This document shows, piece by piece, positions 18,086 to 27,156 of a stretch of DNA of 64,000 nucleotides. How positions within the stretch are numbered: position 1 is the stretch's first letter; every line of letters starts with the position of its first letter. Origin of the DNA: Aestuariimicrobium sp. p3-SID1156 (GTDB lineage Bacteria > Actinomycetota > Actinomycetes > Propionibacteriales > Propionibacteriaceae); assembly GCF_025144225.1 (NCBI RefSeq), contig NZ_JALXXB010000002.1, forward strand, positions 124,001 through 188,000, read 5' to 3'. Both the position numbers and the translations under genes were made by a program. The notes under the pieces were generated by a model. It was not told where the DNA came from. It was given only the letters and a program-made list of their open reading frames with translations, and searched no databases.

Positions 18086-19092
18086 TCCTGGCCGAGCCAG
18101 CGGTTCCACTTCTCGATCTTGTGCTCGGCCTCCACGATGCGGACGGTGCCCGATGTGGAGCGCATCACGATGGACTGGGTGATCACGTGCTCGCCCTCGT
18201 AGCGCACCCCGCGCAGCAGGTCACCATCGGTGATGCCGGTGGCGGCGAAGAAGCAGTTGTCGGTGCGCACCAGATCGTCGGTGCTGAGGACGCGATCCAG
18301 GTCGTGGCCGGCGTCGATCGCCTTCTGGCGCTCGTCATCGTCCTGGGGCCAGAGCCGGCCCTGGATCACACCGCCGGTGGCCTTGATGGCGCAGGCCGCG
18401 ACGATGCCCTCGGGGGTGCCGCCGATACCCAGCAGCATGTCGACGCCGGTATTGGGGCGGGCCGCAGCGATGGCCCCAGCGACGTCGCCGTCCATGATGA
18501 ACTTCACGCGGGCACCTGCCTCGCGGATCTCCTTGACGAGCTGCTCGTGGCGGGGGCGCTCGAGGACGCAGACGGTGACCTGGCTGACCGGCTTGTCCAG
18601 CGCCTCGGCGACCGCGCGAATGTTGTCGCCCACCGACTTGGACAGGTCGACGACGTCGGCGGCTTCGGGGCCCACGACGAGCTTCTCCATGTAGAAGACG
18701 GCGGAGGGGTCGAACATCGAGCCGCGCTCGGCAGCGGCGAAGACGGCCAGCGCATTGTCGTAGGCCATCGCAGTGAGGCGGGTGCCGTCGATGGGGTCCA
18801 CGGCCACGTCGACCTCGGCGCCGGTGCCATCGCCCACCTTCTCGCCGTTGAACAGCATGGGGGCCTCGTCCTTCTCACCCTCACCGATGACGACGGTTCC
18901 GTTCATGCGGACGGTGTCCATGTAGGCGCGCATCGCGTCCACGGCGGCGCCGTCAGCGGCGTTCTTGTCCCCGCGGCCAACCCAACGGCTGCCGGCAATC
19001 GCGGCAGCCTCGGTCACGCGCACCAGCTCGAGCGCGAGGTGGCGGTCTGGGCTGTTGGGGGAGTCCTGGGTGGTAATGGGCTGGGTGATCAC
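18082..19092 (-). CDS. glpX: Fructose-1,6-bisphosphatase class II
   Basis: 336-residue gluconeogenic phosphatase converting fructose 1,6-bisphosphate to fructose 6-phosphate. The class II hallmarks are clear: [11 protein letters not shown], the metal-binding DPIDGTRL, and the C-terminal [11 protein letters not shown] segment. The start is GTG 19092, with GGAGAAA eight bases upstream. It heads a three-gene minus-strand operon and is divergent from the carboxyltransferase gene, 110 bases away; the shared intergenic region probably holds both promoters. Confidence 0.95.
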   Translation of the reverse strand: MITQPITTQDSPNSPDRHLALELVRVTEAAAIAGSRWVGRGDKNAADGAAVDAMRAYMDTVRMNGTVVIGEGEKDEAPMLFNGEKVGDGTGAEVDVAVDPIDGTRLTAMAYDNALAVFAAAERGSMFDPSAVFYMEKLVVGPEAADVVDLSKSVGDNIRAVAEALDKPVSQVTVCVLERPRHEQLVKEIREAGARVKFIMDGDVAGAIAAARPNTGVDMLLGIGGTPEGIVAACAIKATGGVIQGRLWPQDDDERQKAIDAGHDLDRVLSTDDLVRTDNCFFAATGITDGDLLRGVRYEGEHVITQSIVMRSTSGTVRIVEAEHKIEKWNRWLGQE

Positions 19093-19202
19093 CGGGTTTC
19101 TCCGATCAGTTGTGGTCCGCGGGCTTCGTCGTCCGGGTTCATCCTCATCCTAGAGGTTGGCGGCGACGCTGGCCCCCTCGGGGCATGGACCAGAATGAGG
19201 CC

Positions 19203-20747
19203 ATGTCAGCCACTTCAATGACGAAGCCTGCCTCGGCCACCCCGGAGCCGAAACGACTTCCTGCGCGCGAACTGCTGTCCCTCGCCCTGGACGACGACTC
19301 CTTCCGCTCCTGGGATCTCCCGCTCACCTACCCGGCCGACGCGCCGATGGGTGCCTCCCGGGAGTACATCGACCAGCTCATCGATGCCCAGGAGAAGTCG
19401 GGCAGCGATGAGGCGGTGACCACCGGGGAGGGCCTGCTCCATGGGCGCCGCATCGCCATCATCGCCAGCGAGTTCTCCTTCCTGGCTGGTTCCATAGGAC
19501 GCAATACTGCCCAGCGCATCGTGGCCGCTGTGCGTCGCGCCACCTCCGAGGGGCTTCCGCTGGTGGCTGCGCCCAGTTCCGGGGGGACTCGCATGCAGGA
19601 GGGGACGCCTGCCTTCCTGCAGATGGTCGAGATCTCCAAGGCGGTCACAGCGCACAAGTCGGCCGGCCTGCCCTACCTGGTCTACCTGCGGCACCCGACC
19701 ACGGGCGGAGTGATGGCGTCCTGGGGGTCCCTGGGGCAGGTGACCGCCGCCGAACCGCAGGCGATACTGGGCTTCCTGGGGCCGCGCGTCTACGAGGCAC
19801 TCCACGGCGCGACGTTCCCCGCTGACGTCCAGGTCGCCGAGAACCTCTACCGGCGCGGCATCATCGATGCCGTCGTCCCGCCGCAGTACATCGGACGCCT
19901 GCTGGACAGGGTGCTCCGGATCACCTCCGCGGTTGAGCGCTCTGGGCCGGTCCGGGCACCGATGATGACGGTCCGGGACGCCTCAGCTCTTCCCGAGACC
20001 GACGTGTGGCAGAGCGTGCTCGCCTCTCGGCGCCCCGATCGCCCGGGCGTTCGCGACCTGCTGAAGGTGGCCGATGACGTGATCCCGCTCAATGGCACCG
20101 GCCAGGGGGAGCGCGACCCCGTCCTGCTGCTGGCGTTGGCCCGCTTCGACAACCAACCCTGCGTGGTGCTGGGACAGTGCCGCCGGAGACAGACCGCCGA
20201 CCAGCAGCTCGGGCCGGAGGGGCTCCGGGTCGCCCGCCGCGGCATGCAGCTCGCCACCGAGCTGGGCCTGCCCCTGGTCACGGTCATCGACACCTCCGGG
20301 GCTGCGCTGTCGCCCGAGGCTGAGAACGGGGGGTTGGCCGGTGAGATCGCGCGTTGCCTGGCGGATCTGTCCACCGTCCGGACCCCAGTGGTCTCCATCA
20401 TGATGGGGCAGGGAACCGGCGGAGCTGCCCTCGCCCTGCTGCCCAGTGACAGGGTGATCGCTGCCCAGAACTCCTGGCTCTCGCCGCTCCCGCCCGAAGG
20501 CGCCAGTGCGATCGTGCACCGCACCGTGGAGCATGCCGACGAGATGGCGCGCTCCCAGCGCATTTCCTGTCGGGAGATGCTCGCCGAAGGCTTCGTCGAC
20601 ACCGTCGTGCTGGAGAACCCCGATGCTGCTGATGAGCCAGAGCAGTTCTGCCGCCGGCTGGCACTGGCGCTCCAGGCCGAGTTGTCGGCCCTGACGCGGC
20701 GGCCCCTGCAGTCGCTGTTGACCGCGCGCGGGGTGCCCTGGGCCTGA
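19203..20747 (+). CDS. Fused acetyl-CoA carboxyltransferase beta-alpha (AccDA type)
   Basis: 514-residue carboxyltransferase with AccD-like (residues about 30-250) and AccA-like (about 270-510) halves in one chain; it would transfer carboxyl from biotin to acetyl-CoA or a related acyl-CoA for lipid synthesis. Crotonase-type motifs are visible in both halves: PSSGGTRMQEG, LRHPTTGGVMASWGSLG in the first, and MGQGTGGAALALLPSD, the usual CoA/biotin pocket, in the second. The four-Cys zinc finger of classical AccD is missing. Preferred start ATG 19203 (AATGAGG upstream); ATG 19185 is possible. No biotin carboxylase gene is in the window. Confidence 0.85.
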   Translation: MSATSMTKPASATPEPKRLPARELLSLALDDDSFRSWDLPLTYPADAPMGASREYIDQLIDAQEKSGSDEAVTTGEGLLHGRRIAIIASEFSFLAGSIGRNTAQRIVAAVRRATSEGLPLVAAPSSGGTRMQEGTPAFLQMVEISKAVTAHKSAGLPYLVYLRHPTTGGVMASWGSLGQVTAAEPQAILGFLGPRVYEALHGATFPADVQVAENLYRRGIIDAVVPPQYIGRLLDRVLRITSAVERSGPVRAPMMTVRDASALPETDVWQSVLASRRPDRPGVRDLLKVADDVIPLNGTGQGERDPVLLLALARFDNQPCVVLGQCRRRQTADQQLGPEGLRVARRGMQLATELGLPLVTVIDTSGAALSPEAENGGLAGEIARCLADLSTVRTPVVSIMMGQGTGGAALALLPSDRVIAAQNSWLSPLPPEGASAIVHRTVEHADEMARSQRISCREMLAEGFVDTVVLENPDAADEPEQFCRRLALALQAELSALTRRPLQSLLTARGVPWA

Positions 20748-20876
20748 GCAGCAACGGGCCGGTTCCCGGCGAAGAGGTGGGAGGGGGTGGGGATCGTGAC
20801 GACCGTCCACCTCCCGGCGTCCCGATCAGTATCGTCGAGCGAGTACGCGATTCGCCCACCCAAGATGGAGGATGCC

Positions 20877-21341
20877 ATGCCCACCCCCGTGACCGCCGAG
20901 GACAAGAAGGCCATTCGTCGCGCCGTGCTGCAGCGCCTCGGGATCGAGGACGGGGGCATGGAGGGCACCATCGAGGAGCTCGACCAGGCCTCCGACATCG
21001 TGCGCGACGAGCCGATCGATGAGAGCGAGCAGGCGCAGCAGCAGATCGCCGCCGACCTGCAGAACCTGCTAGAGGAATCCGACGACCAGGCCGATCGGGA
21101 CGCCGACGCGGCGCGAAACCTCGACTTCTCCGCCAAGGACGCCGTCGAGCCGGGCGCCGTGGTCGGCCTGTCCGGTGACCGCTATGTCGTCGGTATCGTG
21201 GTGGACGAGGTCGAGGTGGACGGCCAGACCTATTCCGGGCTCTCGGAGGACTCCCCGCTCTACGAGGCGGTCAAGGGGCTGAGAGCGGGTCAGGACTACA
21301 CGTTTCAGGAGCGCAAGGGCACCGTCGACTTCGTCGCCTGA
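20877..21341 (+). CDS. Small GreA/GreB C-terminal-like protein
   Basis: 154-residue acidic protein. Residues about 1-85 are highly charged and probably helical; residues about 90-154 resemble the FKBP-like C-terminal domain of Gre factors, with EPGAVVGL, then SPLYEAVKGLRAGQDY, the counterpart of the SPIxxALLGKxxGD motif. In Gre factors the N-terminal coiled coil reaches the RNA polymerase active site with two acidic residues; whether this short helix can do so is unknown. GGAGG six bases before ATG 20877 fixes the start over ATG 20865. An RNA-polymerase-binding role is inferred, not shown. Confidence 0.6.
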   Translation: MPTPVTAEDKKAIRRAVLQRLGIEDGGMEGTIEELDQASDIVRDEPIDESEQAQQQIAADLQNLLEESDDQADRDADAARNLDFSAKDAVEPGAVVGLSGDRYVVGIVVDEVEVDGQTYSGLSEDSPLYEAVKGLRAGQDYTFQERKGTVDFVA

Positions 21342-21373
21342 GGTCGTCCGGTTCCTCGCCTGAGGTCGTCCGG
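21334..21373 (+). repeat. 18-bp direct repeat across the stop codon of the GreA-like gene
   Basis: TCGCCTGAGGTCGTCCGG occurs at 21334-21351 and again at 21356-21373, a 22-base period. The first copy contains the last codons and TGA of the GreA-like gene, so the gene's 3' end has been duplicated into the intergenic space. The second copy leads straight into the small hairpin at 21368-21387. Confidence 0.85.
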
Positions 21374-21387
21374 GTCAGCGCCCGGAC
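21368..21387 (+). terminator. Short GC hairpin upstream of ftsH
   Basis: GTCCGGG (21368-21374) pairs with CCCGGAC (21381-21387) across a 6-base loop. It lies between the GreA-like gene and ftsH. No T-run follows, so termination is only a possibility. Confidence 0.35.
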
Positions 21388-21453
21388 GCAACCCGACGCC
21401 TTGGGGGCCCTGTGTAGGATTGGCGCGATTTGTCGCCTCCCCTGAAGGTGCCC

Positions 21454-23541
21454 ATGAACAACGTCAAGAAGGCCTTCCGCGGGCCTGTCCTGTGGATCCT
21501 GCTCGCCCTGGTGCTGATCATCGCCGCGATGAACTTCGCTAGTCAGGCAACCGGGTTCAAGGATGTCCCCACCAGCGAGGTCGTGGCCGCCATCAACGGC
21601 ACCGAAAAGCTGCAGAAGGTCGAGCTGATCGATGGTGAACAGACCATCCGGGTCACCAAGGACGGCGGCAAGACCAAGATCAAGTCGCAGTGGGTCGACA
21701 ACTACGGCCAGGAGCTGATCCCGCAGCTGGAGAAGCGGGTGGCGAACAAGAGTCTGGACGAGTGGGTGTCCTCCAACCCCCGCCCGGGGTTGTTGACCAG
21801 CCTGCTGTACAACGTGCTGCCCTTCCTGCTGCTCATCATCGGCTTCTTCTTCGTGATGAACCTGGTCCAGGGTGGCGCCGGCGGTGGTCGCGGCGTGATG
21901 GGCTTTGGCAAGTCCCGCGCCAAGATCGCCTCCAAGGACACTCCGCAGACCACCTTCAAGGACGTCGCCGGTTGCGAGGAGGCCATCGAGGAGCTCCACG
22001 AGATCAAGGAGTTCCTGGCCGAGCCCGCCAAGTTCCAGCGCGTGGGCGCCAAGATTCCCAAGGGCGTTCTGCTCTACGGCCCGCCCGGGACCGGCAAGAC
22101 CCTGCTCGCCCGCGCCGTCGCCGGCGAGGCGGGTGTCCCCTTCTTCTCCATCTCCGGTTCGGACTTCGTGGAGATGTTCGTCGGTGTCGGCGCATCCCGC
22201 GTCCGTGACTTGTTCGAACAGGCCAAGGAGAATGCGCCCGCGATCGTCTTCATCGACGAGATCGATGCTGTCGGACGCCACCGTGGCGCCGGGATGGGCG
22301 GCGGCCACGACGAGCGCGAGCAGACCCTGAACCAGCTGCTGGTGGAGATGGACGGCTTCGACGTGCGCGGCGGTGTCATCCTCATCGCGGCCACCAACCG
22401 ACCTGATGTGCTGGACCCGGCTCTGCTGCGCCCAGGTCGTTTCGACCGCCAGATTGCCGTCGAGGCACCGGACCTGAACGGCCGTGCGCAGATCCTGTCG
22501 GTGCATGCGCAGGGAAAGCCGATGGCCGACGACGTTGACCTGCAGTCGGTGGCCCGACGCACGCCCGGCTTCACCGGCGCCGATCTGGCCAATGTCCTGA
22601 ACGAGGCAGCGCTGCTGACCGCTCGGCTGAACCTGCCGCTGATCGGTCGCGCCGAGATCGACGAGGCGATTGACCGCGTCATCGCAGGCCCTCAGAAGCG
22701 CACTCGCCTGATGAACGAGCACGAGAAGCTGGTCACCGCCTACCACGAGGGTGGCCACGCCATGGTCGCGGCCGCGATGCCCGGGGTGGACCCGGTGCAG
22801 AAGCTGACCATTCTGCCCCGCGGTCGCGCGCTGGGTTACACGATGGTGATGCCCGACCAGGACAAGTACTCCCAGACCCGTGGCGAGTTGTTGGGCCAGA
22901 TGGCCTACATGCTCGGTGGTCGTGCCGCCGAGGAGCTCATTTTCCACGACCCCTCCACCGGGGCAGGCAACGACATCGAGAAGGCCACCAAGGTGGCGCG
23001 CGCGATGGTCACCCAGTATGGCTTCAGCTCCCGCATCGGCACGGTGCAGCTCGGCGGTGGCGATACCGAGCCCTTCCTGGGCATGACCGGCGCAGGTCAG
23101 CGCTCGACGGACTACTCGGATGCGACCGCCGCCGTGGTCGACCAGGAAGTGGCGCAGCTGCTGGAAACAGCCCACCAGGAGGCCTTCGACGTCCTCGAGG
23201 CAAACCGGGAGATCCTCGACGAGCTGGTCCGCCAGCTCGTGGTGAAGGAGACCCTGTCCCGCCAGGAGGTCGCCGACATCTTCCGTGACCTCAAGCGGTG
23301 GCCTGAGCGCGGCGGCTTCACCGGGTCCGACCAGCGCCGTCCGTCCGACATTCCGCCGGTGGCGATGCCGGAGTTGCCGAATGCGGGTGAGCCCGAGACC
23401 CACCCCGCCGGAGGTGCCCAGCTGCCTCCCGGCCAGCTCGGCTCGACCCCGATGCCCGGTGACGAGCAAGGCCCGCACGAGCCCTGGCAGCCGCCACAGG
23501 ACTGGGCCCCGCCGGCCTGGCCCGGGGGATCGCACCAGTGA
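21454..23541 (+). CDS. ftsH: ATP-dependent zinc metalloprotease FtsH
   Basis: 695-residue membrane-anchored AAA+ protease that extracts and degrades membrane and unfolded proteins. Two transmembrane helices (about residues 10-27 and 115-135) flank a periplasm-side domain; the Walker A is GPPGTGKT (209-216), Walker [12 protein letters not shown], and the SRH region has [18 protein letters not shown]. The zinc site is HEGGH (431-435), where most family members read HEAGH; the third ligand is the Asp in GAGNDIEKA. The C-terminal 85 residues are Pro-rich. The ATG 21454 start is preceded by GAAGGTG. The stop overlaps folE (GTGA). Confidence 0.95.
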   Translation: MNNVKKAFRGPVLWILLALVLIIAAMNFASQATGFKDVPTSEVVAAINGTEKLQKVELIDGEQTIRVTKDGGKTKIKSQWVDNYGQELIPQLEKRVANKSLDEWVSSNPRPGLLTSLLYNVLPFLLLIIGFFFVMNLVQGGAGGGRGVMGFGKSRAKIASKDTPQTTFKDVAGCEEAIEELHEIKEFLAEPAKFQRVGAKIPKGVLLYGPPGTGKTLLARAVAGEAGVPFFSISGSDFVEMFVGVGASRVRDLFEQAKENAPAIVFIDEIDAVGRHRGAGMGGGHDEREQTLNQLLVEMDGFDVRGGVILIAATNRPDVLDPALLRPGRFDRQIAVEAPDLNGRAQILSVHAQGKPMADDVDLQSVARRTPGFTGADLANVLNEAALLTARLNLPLIGRAEIDEAIDRVIAGPQKRTRLMNEHEKLVTAYHEGGHAMVAAAMPGVDPVQKLTILPRGRALGYTMVMPDQDKYSQTRGELLGQMAYMLGGRAAEELIFHDPSTGAGNDIEKATKVARAMVTQYGFSSRIGTVQLGGGDTEPFLGMTGAGQRSTDYSDATAAVVDQEVAQLLETAHQEAFDVLEANREILDELVRQLVVKETLSRQEVADIFRDLKRWPERGGFTGSDQRRPSDIPPVAMPELPNAGEPETHPAGGAQLPPGQLGSTPMPGDEQGPHEPWQPPQDWAPPAWPGGSHQ

Positions 23542-24137
23542 GTGCGGAGTCGGCCCGGGGTGAGGCGGCGATGGACCTGCCCCGCATCGAGGCCGCCGTC
23601 CGCGAAATCCTGCTGGCCATCGGGGAGGACCCCGATCGCGACGGACTGCAAGGCACCCCGGGGAGGGTGGCCCGCAGCTACCAGGAGATCTTCGCCGGAC
23701 TCGGCCAGGACGCCGGTGAGCTGCTGGCGACCACCTTCGACATCGAGCACGAGGAGATGGTCCTCGTCCGCGACATCGAACTGTGGAGCATGTGCGAGCA
23801 CCACCTGCTCCCCTTCACCGGGGTCGCGCATGTGGCCTACATCCCCAACGCGAACGGGCGGGTGACCGGCCTTTCGAAGCTTGCCCGCCTGGTGGACCTC
23901 TACGCCAAGCGCCCCCAGGTGCAGGAACGCCTCACCTCCCAGATTGCCGATGCACTCGTGCAGCACCTGCAGGTTCGCGGCTGCCTGGTGGTCGTCGAGG
24001 CCGAGCACCAGTGCATGACGATGCGTGGGGTCCGCAAGCCCGGCTCACGCACCACCACCTCGGCAGTGCGCGGCGCCATGCACATGCCCGAGACTCGCGC
24101 CGAAGCCTTCGCGCTGATCAACTCGCCCCGTCGCTGA
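23538..24137 (+). CDS. folE: GTP cyclohydrolase I
   Basis: 199-residue enzyme converting GTP to dihydroneopterin triphosphate, the first step of folate synthesis. The catalytic and zinc residues are seen in MCEHHLLPF and CMTMRGV, and [19 protein letters not shown] is the invariant helix. The GTG start overlaps the ftsH stop by 4 bases. Its 3' end lies inside a 15-bp tandem repeat (24127-24197) that begins with its last codons. Confidence 0.95.
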   Translation: MSAESARGEAAMDLPRIEAAVREILLAIGEDPDRDGLQGTPGRVARSYQEIFAGLGQDAGELLATTFDIEHEEMVLVRDIELWSMCEHHLLPFTGVAHVAYIPNANGRVTGLSKLARLVDLYAKRPQVQERLTSQIADALVQHLQVRGCLVVVEAEHQCMTMRGVRKPGSRTTTSAVRGAMHMPETRAEAFALINSPRR

Positions 24138-24197
24138 TTGACCCGTCGCTGATTGACCCGTCGCTGATTGACCCGTCGCTGATTGACCCGTCGCTGA
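24127..24197 (+). repeat. 15-bp tandem repeat at the folE-folP junction
   Basis: The unit CCCGTCGCTGATTGA is repeated exactly four times (24127-24141, 24142-24156, 24157-24171, 24172-24186), then an 11-base partial copy ends at 24197. The first copy includes the last three codons and stop of folE. Since the unit is a multiple of three, copies of PSLID are encoded in the frame that continues into folP, and a TGA recurs in the folE frame. Confidence 0.95.
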
Positions 24198-24223
24198 CCC
24201 ACTGCCACCGGAAGGGGAGCACC

Positions 24224-25042
24224 ATGCGCACGCTCGTGATGGGCATCCTCAACGTCACCCCCGACTCCTTCAGCGACGGTGGTGAACACCAGACCCCGGA
24301 GGATGCCCTGGCGCATGCCCGTCACATGCTGTCCGAGGGCGCTGACCTCATCGACGTGGGGGGCGAATCCACCCGCCCGGGCTCCGTGCGTCCCGAGGTC
24401 GAGGAGGAACTCGCGCGGGTGGTGCCGGTTGTGGAGAAGCTCGCCGGCGCCGGGGTCATCGTCTCGGTGGACACCATGCGCGCCGAGGTGGCCCGGGCCT
24501 GCCTTGACAGGGGAGCGGCGATCATCAACGACGTCTCCGCCGGTCTGGCCGACCCGGACATGCTCGCCACGGTCGCCGAATCCGGGGCTGACTACGTCGC
24601 CATGCACTGGCGCGGGCATGGTGACGTGATGGACCACCGTGCCCACTATGAGGACGTCACCGCTGAGGTGAAGGCCGAGCTGGGCCAGCGCATCGAGGCC
24701 GCAAGGGCGGCTGGCATCGCGTCCGAGCGCATCATCATTGACCCCGGCTACGGCTTCGCGAAGGATGCCGAGCAGAACTGGGAACTGCTGGCCCGCCAGC
24801 AGGAGTTCGTCGACCTCGGCTACCGCGTGTTGGTCGGGGTGAGCCGCAAACGCTTCCTCGGTGACCTGCTCCGTACTGACCTCGGCCCGCGTCCGGTGAC
24901 GCGACGCGATGATGCATCCGCGGCGATCACCACCTATTCAGCGATGCAGGGAGTGTGGGCCGTCCGGACCCACACCGTGCGCCAGCACCGCGACGCGGTC
25001 GAGGTGATGGACCGTCTCAGGGCTGCGGTAGGGTCACGGTAG
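24224..25042 (+). CDS. folP: Dihydropteroate synthase
   Basis: 272-residue enzyme joining pterin pyrophosphate to p-aminobenzoate, the target of sulfonamides. The family signatures are complete: MGILNVTPDSFSDGG at the N-terminus, DVGGESTRPGS, and IIDPGYGFAKD. GAAGGGGAG lies just before ATG 24224. The open frame extends upstream through the repeat into the folE region, but that part is not homologous and is not counted. Next in order are folB and folK. Confidence 0.95.
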   Translation: MRTLVMGILNVTPDSFSDGGEHQTPEDALAHARHMLSEGADLIDVGGESTRPGSVRPEVEEELARVVPVVEKLAGAGVIVSVDTMRAEVARACLDRGAAIINDVSAGLADPDMLATVAESGADYVAMHWRGHGDVMDHRAHYEDVTAEVKAELGQRIEAARAAGIASERIIIDPGYGFAKDAEQNWELLARQQEFVDLGYRVLVGVSRKRFLGDLLRTDLGPRPVTRRDDASAAITTYSAMQGVWAVRTHTVRQHRDAVEVMDRLRAAVGSR

Positions 25043-25060
25043 AAGCGAGGGGAGACACCC

Positions 25061-25426
25061 ATGGCCACTGAACCCGTGTGGATCAGTCTGACCGGCGTCA
25101 CGGCGACCGGTTTCCATGGCGTGCTCGAAGACGAACGAGCCACTGGACAGCAGTTCGTCGTCGACCTGCGCATCGAATCCGAGGTCGACCTGGCCGCGGA
25201 TGACTTGGCTGGAACGGTCAATTACGCGGAGGTTGCCGACAGGGTGGTCGCGCAGATCACCGGCGGACCAGTCCAGCTCATTGAGACCCTTGCCGGACGC
25301 ATCGCCGACGACGTGTGTCAGCTGTCGAACGTGCGAACCGTTGAGGTTGTGGTGCACAAACCACAGGCGCCGATCGCGGTGCCGTTCACCGATGTTGCCG
25401 TCACAGTGATCAGGAGCCAATCGTGA
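25061..25426 (+). CDS. folB: Dihydroneopterin aldolase
   Basis: 121-residue folate enzyme cleaving dihydroneopterin to 6-hydroxymethyl-dihydropterin and glycolaldehyde. The typical opening (ISLTGVTATGFHGVLEDER) and the conserved NYAEVADRV, LIETLAGRIAD and HKPQAPI segments are present. It sits 18 bases after folP and overlaps folK by the GTGA junction. Confidence 0.95.
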   Translation: MATEPVWISLTGVTATGFHGVLEDERATGQQFVVDLRIESEVDLAADDLAGTVNYAEVADRVVAQITGGPVQLIETLAGRIADDVCQLSNVRTVEVVVHKPQAPIAVPFTDVAVTVIRSQS

Positions 25427-25959
25427 CCTTTATCGATGTCGACACCCTCGGCAACCTGCGCCCCATCAACAAGGTGGTCTTCAGTCTGGGGTCCAATGTG
25501 GGCGACAGCCTGGAGATCCTGCAGGGTGCCGTGACCCAGCTCGCCACCACCCCTGACCTCATCCCGGTGGACGTCTCCGGCGTCTACCTCACTGACCCCG
25601 TGGGCGAGGTGGAGCAGGAGGACTTCTACAACCTGGTGATGGTCGCCGAGACCACCCTCGAGCCCGCCACCATTCTGGACCGCGTGGACGCCATCGAGCA
25701 GGCCTTCGGCCGTACCCGCGACGTCAAGGGTGGCCCCCGCACCCTCGACATTGACATCATCATGGTGGGCAAGCGCGAACGCGATACCCCCGAGCTGACC
25801 CTGCCCCACCCCGAGGCCCAGAACCGCGCCTTCGTGCTGGTGCCCTGGCTCGAGATCGACCCGAAGGGTGACCTGGCTGGGGTCCCGCTCACTGAGCTGG
25901 TCGAGAAGGTCGGTCGCGAGGGAGTACGCCGTACCGACGAGGTGATCGAGCTCCCGTGA
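25423..25959 (+). CDS. folK: 2-amino-4-hydroxy-6-hydroxymethyldihydropteridine pyrophosphokinase
   Basis: 178-residue kinase that activates the pterin for folP. The signatures FSLGSNVGDSL and GGPRTLDIDIIM are present, as is PHPEAQNRAFVLVPWLEI. A GTG start overlaps the folB stop by four bases, and its own stop overlaps the DUF3180 start the same way, so the folate set is tightly coupled. Confidence 0.95.
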   Translation: MTFIDVDTLGNLRPINKVVFSLGSNVGDSLEILQGAVTQLATTPDLIPVDVSGVYLTDPVGEVEQEDFYNLVMVAETTLEPATILDRVDAIEQAFGRTRDVKGGPRTLDIDIIMVGKRERDTPELTLPHPEAQNRAFVLVPWLEIDPKGDLAGVPLTELVEKVGREGVRRTDEVIELP

Positions 25960-26468
25960 CCCGGGTCTTCGACGAGGATCCCGACGTCGAGCCCGAGCAC
26001 GAACCCGGTGGGCACCTGCGCCCACTCGGCGTGGGGACGGTCCTGGTCACCCTGCTCATCGGAGTCCTGCTCGGATGGGCACTGGTCAGCCTGCTGGAAC
26101 TGGTCGACCAGCCGCTGCCGGTCACCCCGTGGACGATGTCGGCCCTGCTCGTGGTCCTCGCGATCGCGGCGCTGGTGGCTGCCCGTCGCATGCGGGCTGC
26201 GCTGGCGAGCAGGAAGACGCGGCCAAGCTCGGAAACCGGGGTCGCGGCGCTCTCTGCCGGACGCGCCATGCTTGTCACCGGGCTGCTCCTGGCCGGCGGT
26301 CACGTCGCCTACGTGGTGACCCAGATGACCCGCCTGGACATCGACCTGCACCGTGAACGACTGGTCGGGGGATCGGTGGCGATTGTGGCCTCGGCCCTGT
26401 TCGCCTGGGCAGGTTCTCGGCTGGAACGGGCATGTCAGATCCCTCGTGACGGAGGCGCTGACGTATGA
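25956..26468 (+). CDS. DUF3180 membrane protein
   Basis: 170-residue actinobacterial membrane protein with four likely helices (about residues 27-50, 62-80, 105-125 and 137-155). The position right after folK, overlapping by GTGA, is the usual setting of DUF3180 proteins. The function is unknown; a link to folate is inferred only from gene order. Confidence 0.8.
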   Translation: MTRVFDEDPDVEPEHEPGGHLRPLGVGTVLVTLLIGVLLGWALVSLLELVDQPLPVTPWTMSALLVVLAIAALVAARRMRAALASRKTRPSSETGVAALSAGRAMLVTGLLLAGGHVAYVVTQMTRLDIDLHRERLVGGSVAIVASALFAWAGSRLERACQIPRDGGADV

Positions 26469-26475
26469 TTCGGCC

Positions 26476-27087
26476 ATGGCCACTCATGCTCTGCAGCAGC
26501 CCAGCTCCCGTGAACGACGCGCGACCCTTGGCTTCCTGATCGCCGCCACCGTCATCGGTGTTGTCTGTGCCTTCGGGCCCATCTGGATGGTGCGCGTCGG
26601 CCTGGCCGTCGCCCTGCTCGGTGCCGCGGCCAGCGTGTGGTACTCCTTCAAGGAGATCTCCCGCATCGAGATCCTGCACCGCTCCGAGCTGAAGGCCGTC
26701 CGTGACCGCGCCGCCGAGGCAGCCCGCCAGCACCACACCGAGTCGATGGAATTGATCGACACCTTCACCCAGCGCTACAAGGCCCACGGCGAGCAGCTGG
26801 GCAACCTGCGGGAGGAGCTGGCCTCCCGTCAGCAGGAGCTCTCCACCCTGCGCGGCAACCTGGTGTCGACCCAGGCGGAGGCCGACCGACGTGCCGAGCG
26901 CATCACTGAACTGGAAGCGCTCCTCGAGGCGACCGAGGCCAAGCTCAACCAGAACGTGGTCACCCTGCCCCGGCGCCCAGGGCCGTTGCCCACCGCCGCC
27001 GAGCTGTGGAGCGATGGCAACCACCCGACCCTGGTCGACGTCGCGCTGCTGCGCATGCCGGAGCTGCCTGAGCGCAAGCGCGCCTGA
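26476..27087 (+). CDS. Membrane-anchored coiled-coil protein
   Basis: 203-residue protein of unrecognised family. Two hydrophobic helices (about residues 18-58) are followed by a long heptad-rich segment (about residues 60-160) full of Glu, Arg, Gln and Leu, such as LREELASRQQELSTLRGNL, and a Pro-containing tail. The predicted form is a membrane hairpin with a cytoplasmic coiled coil. It begins 7 bases after the DUF3180 stop and ends at a strong hairpin, so it closes the ftsH-fol operon. Confidence 0.65.
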   Translation: MATHALQQPSSRERRATLGFLIAATVIGVVCAFGPIWMVRVGLAVALLGAAASVWYSFKEISRIEILHRSELKAVRDRAAEAARQHHTESMELIDTFTQRYKAHGEQLGNLREELASRQQELSTLRGNLVSTQAEADRRAERITELEALLEATEAKLNQNVVTLPRRPGPLPTAAELWSDGNHPTLVDVALLRMPELPERKRA

Positions 27088-27104
27088 CCCTCCCCTTGCC
27101 CTCT

Positions 27105-27134
27105 GAACGGGCCTGCCTGCTGGCGGGCCCGTTC
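27105..27134 (+). terminator. Terminator-like hairpin closing the folate operon
   Basis: GAACGGGCC (27105-27113) pairs with GGCCCGTTC (27126-27134) around a 12-base loop, 18 bases after the coiled-coil gene. It lies between convergent genes, so it may act on both strands. Confidence 0.7.
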
Positions 27135-27156
27135 TGTGCGTTCGGGCCAGAGGTGG

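Noticed and set aside
24127..24197. A possible CRISPR-like or phage-attachment repeat
   Set aside because: Copies abut without spacers and no cas genes are near; it is a simple tandem duplication.
23783..25042. A frame running from within folE through the tandem repeat into folP, as if a fusion
   Set aside because: Its upstream part is out of frame with folE and has no family similarity; it stays open because the repeat is a multiple of three without stops in this phase.
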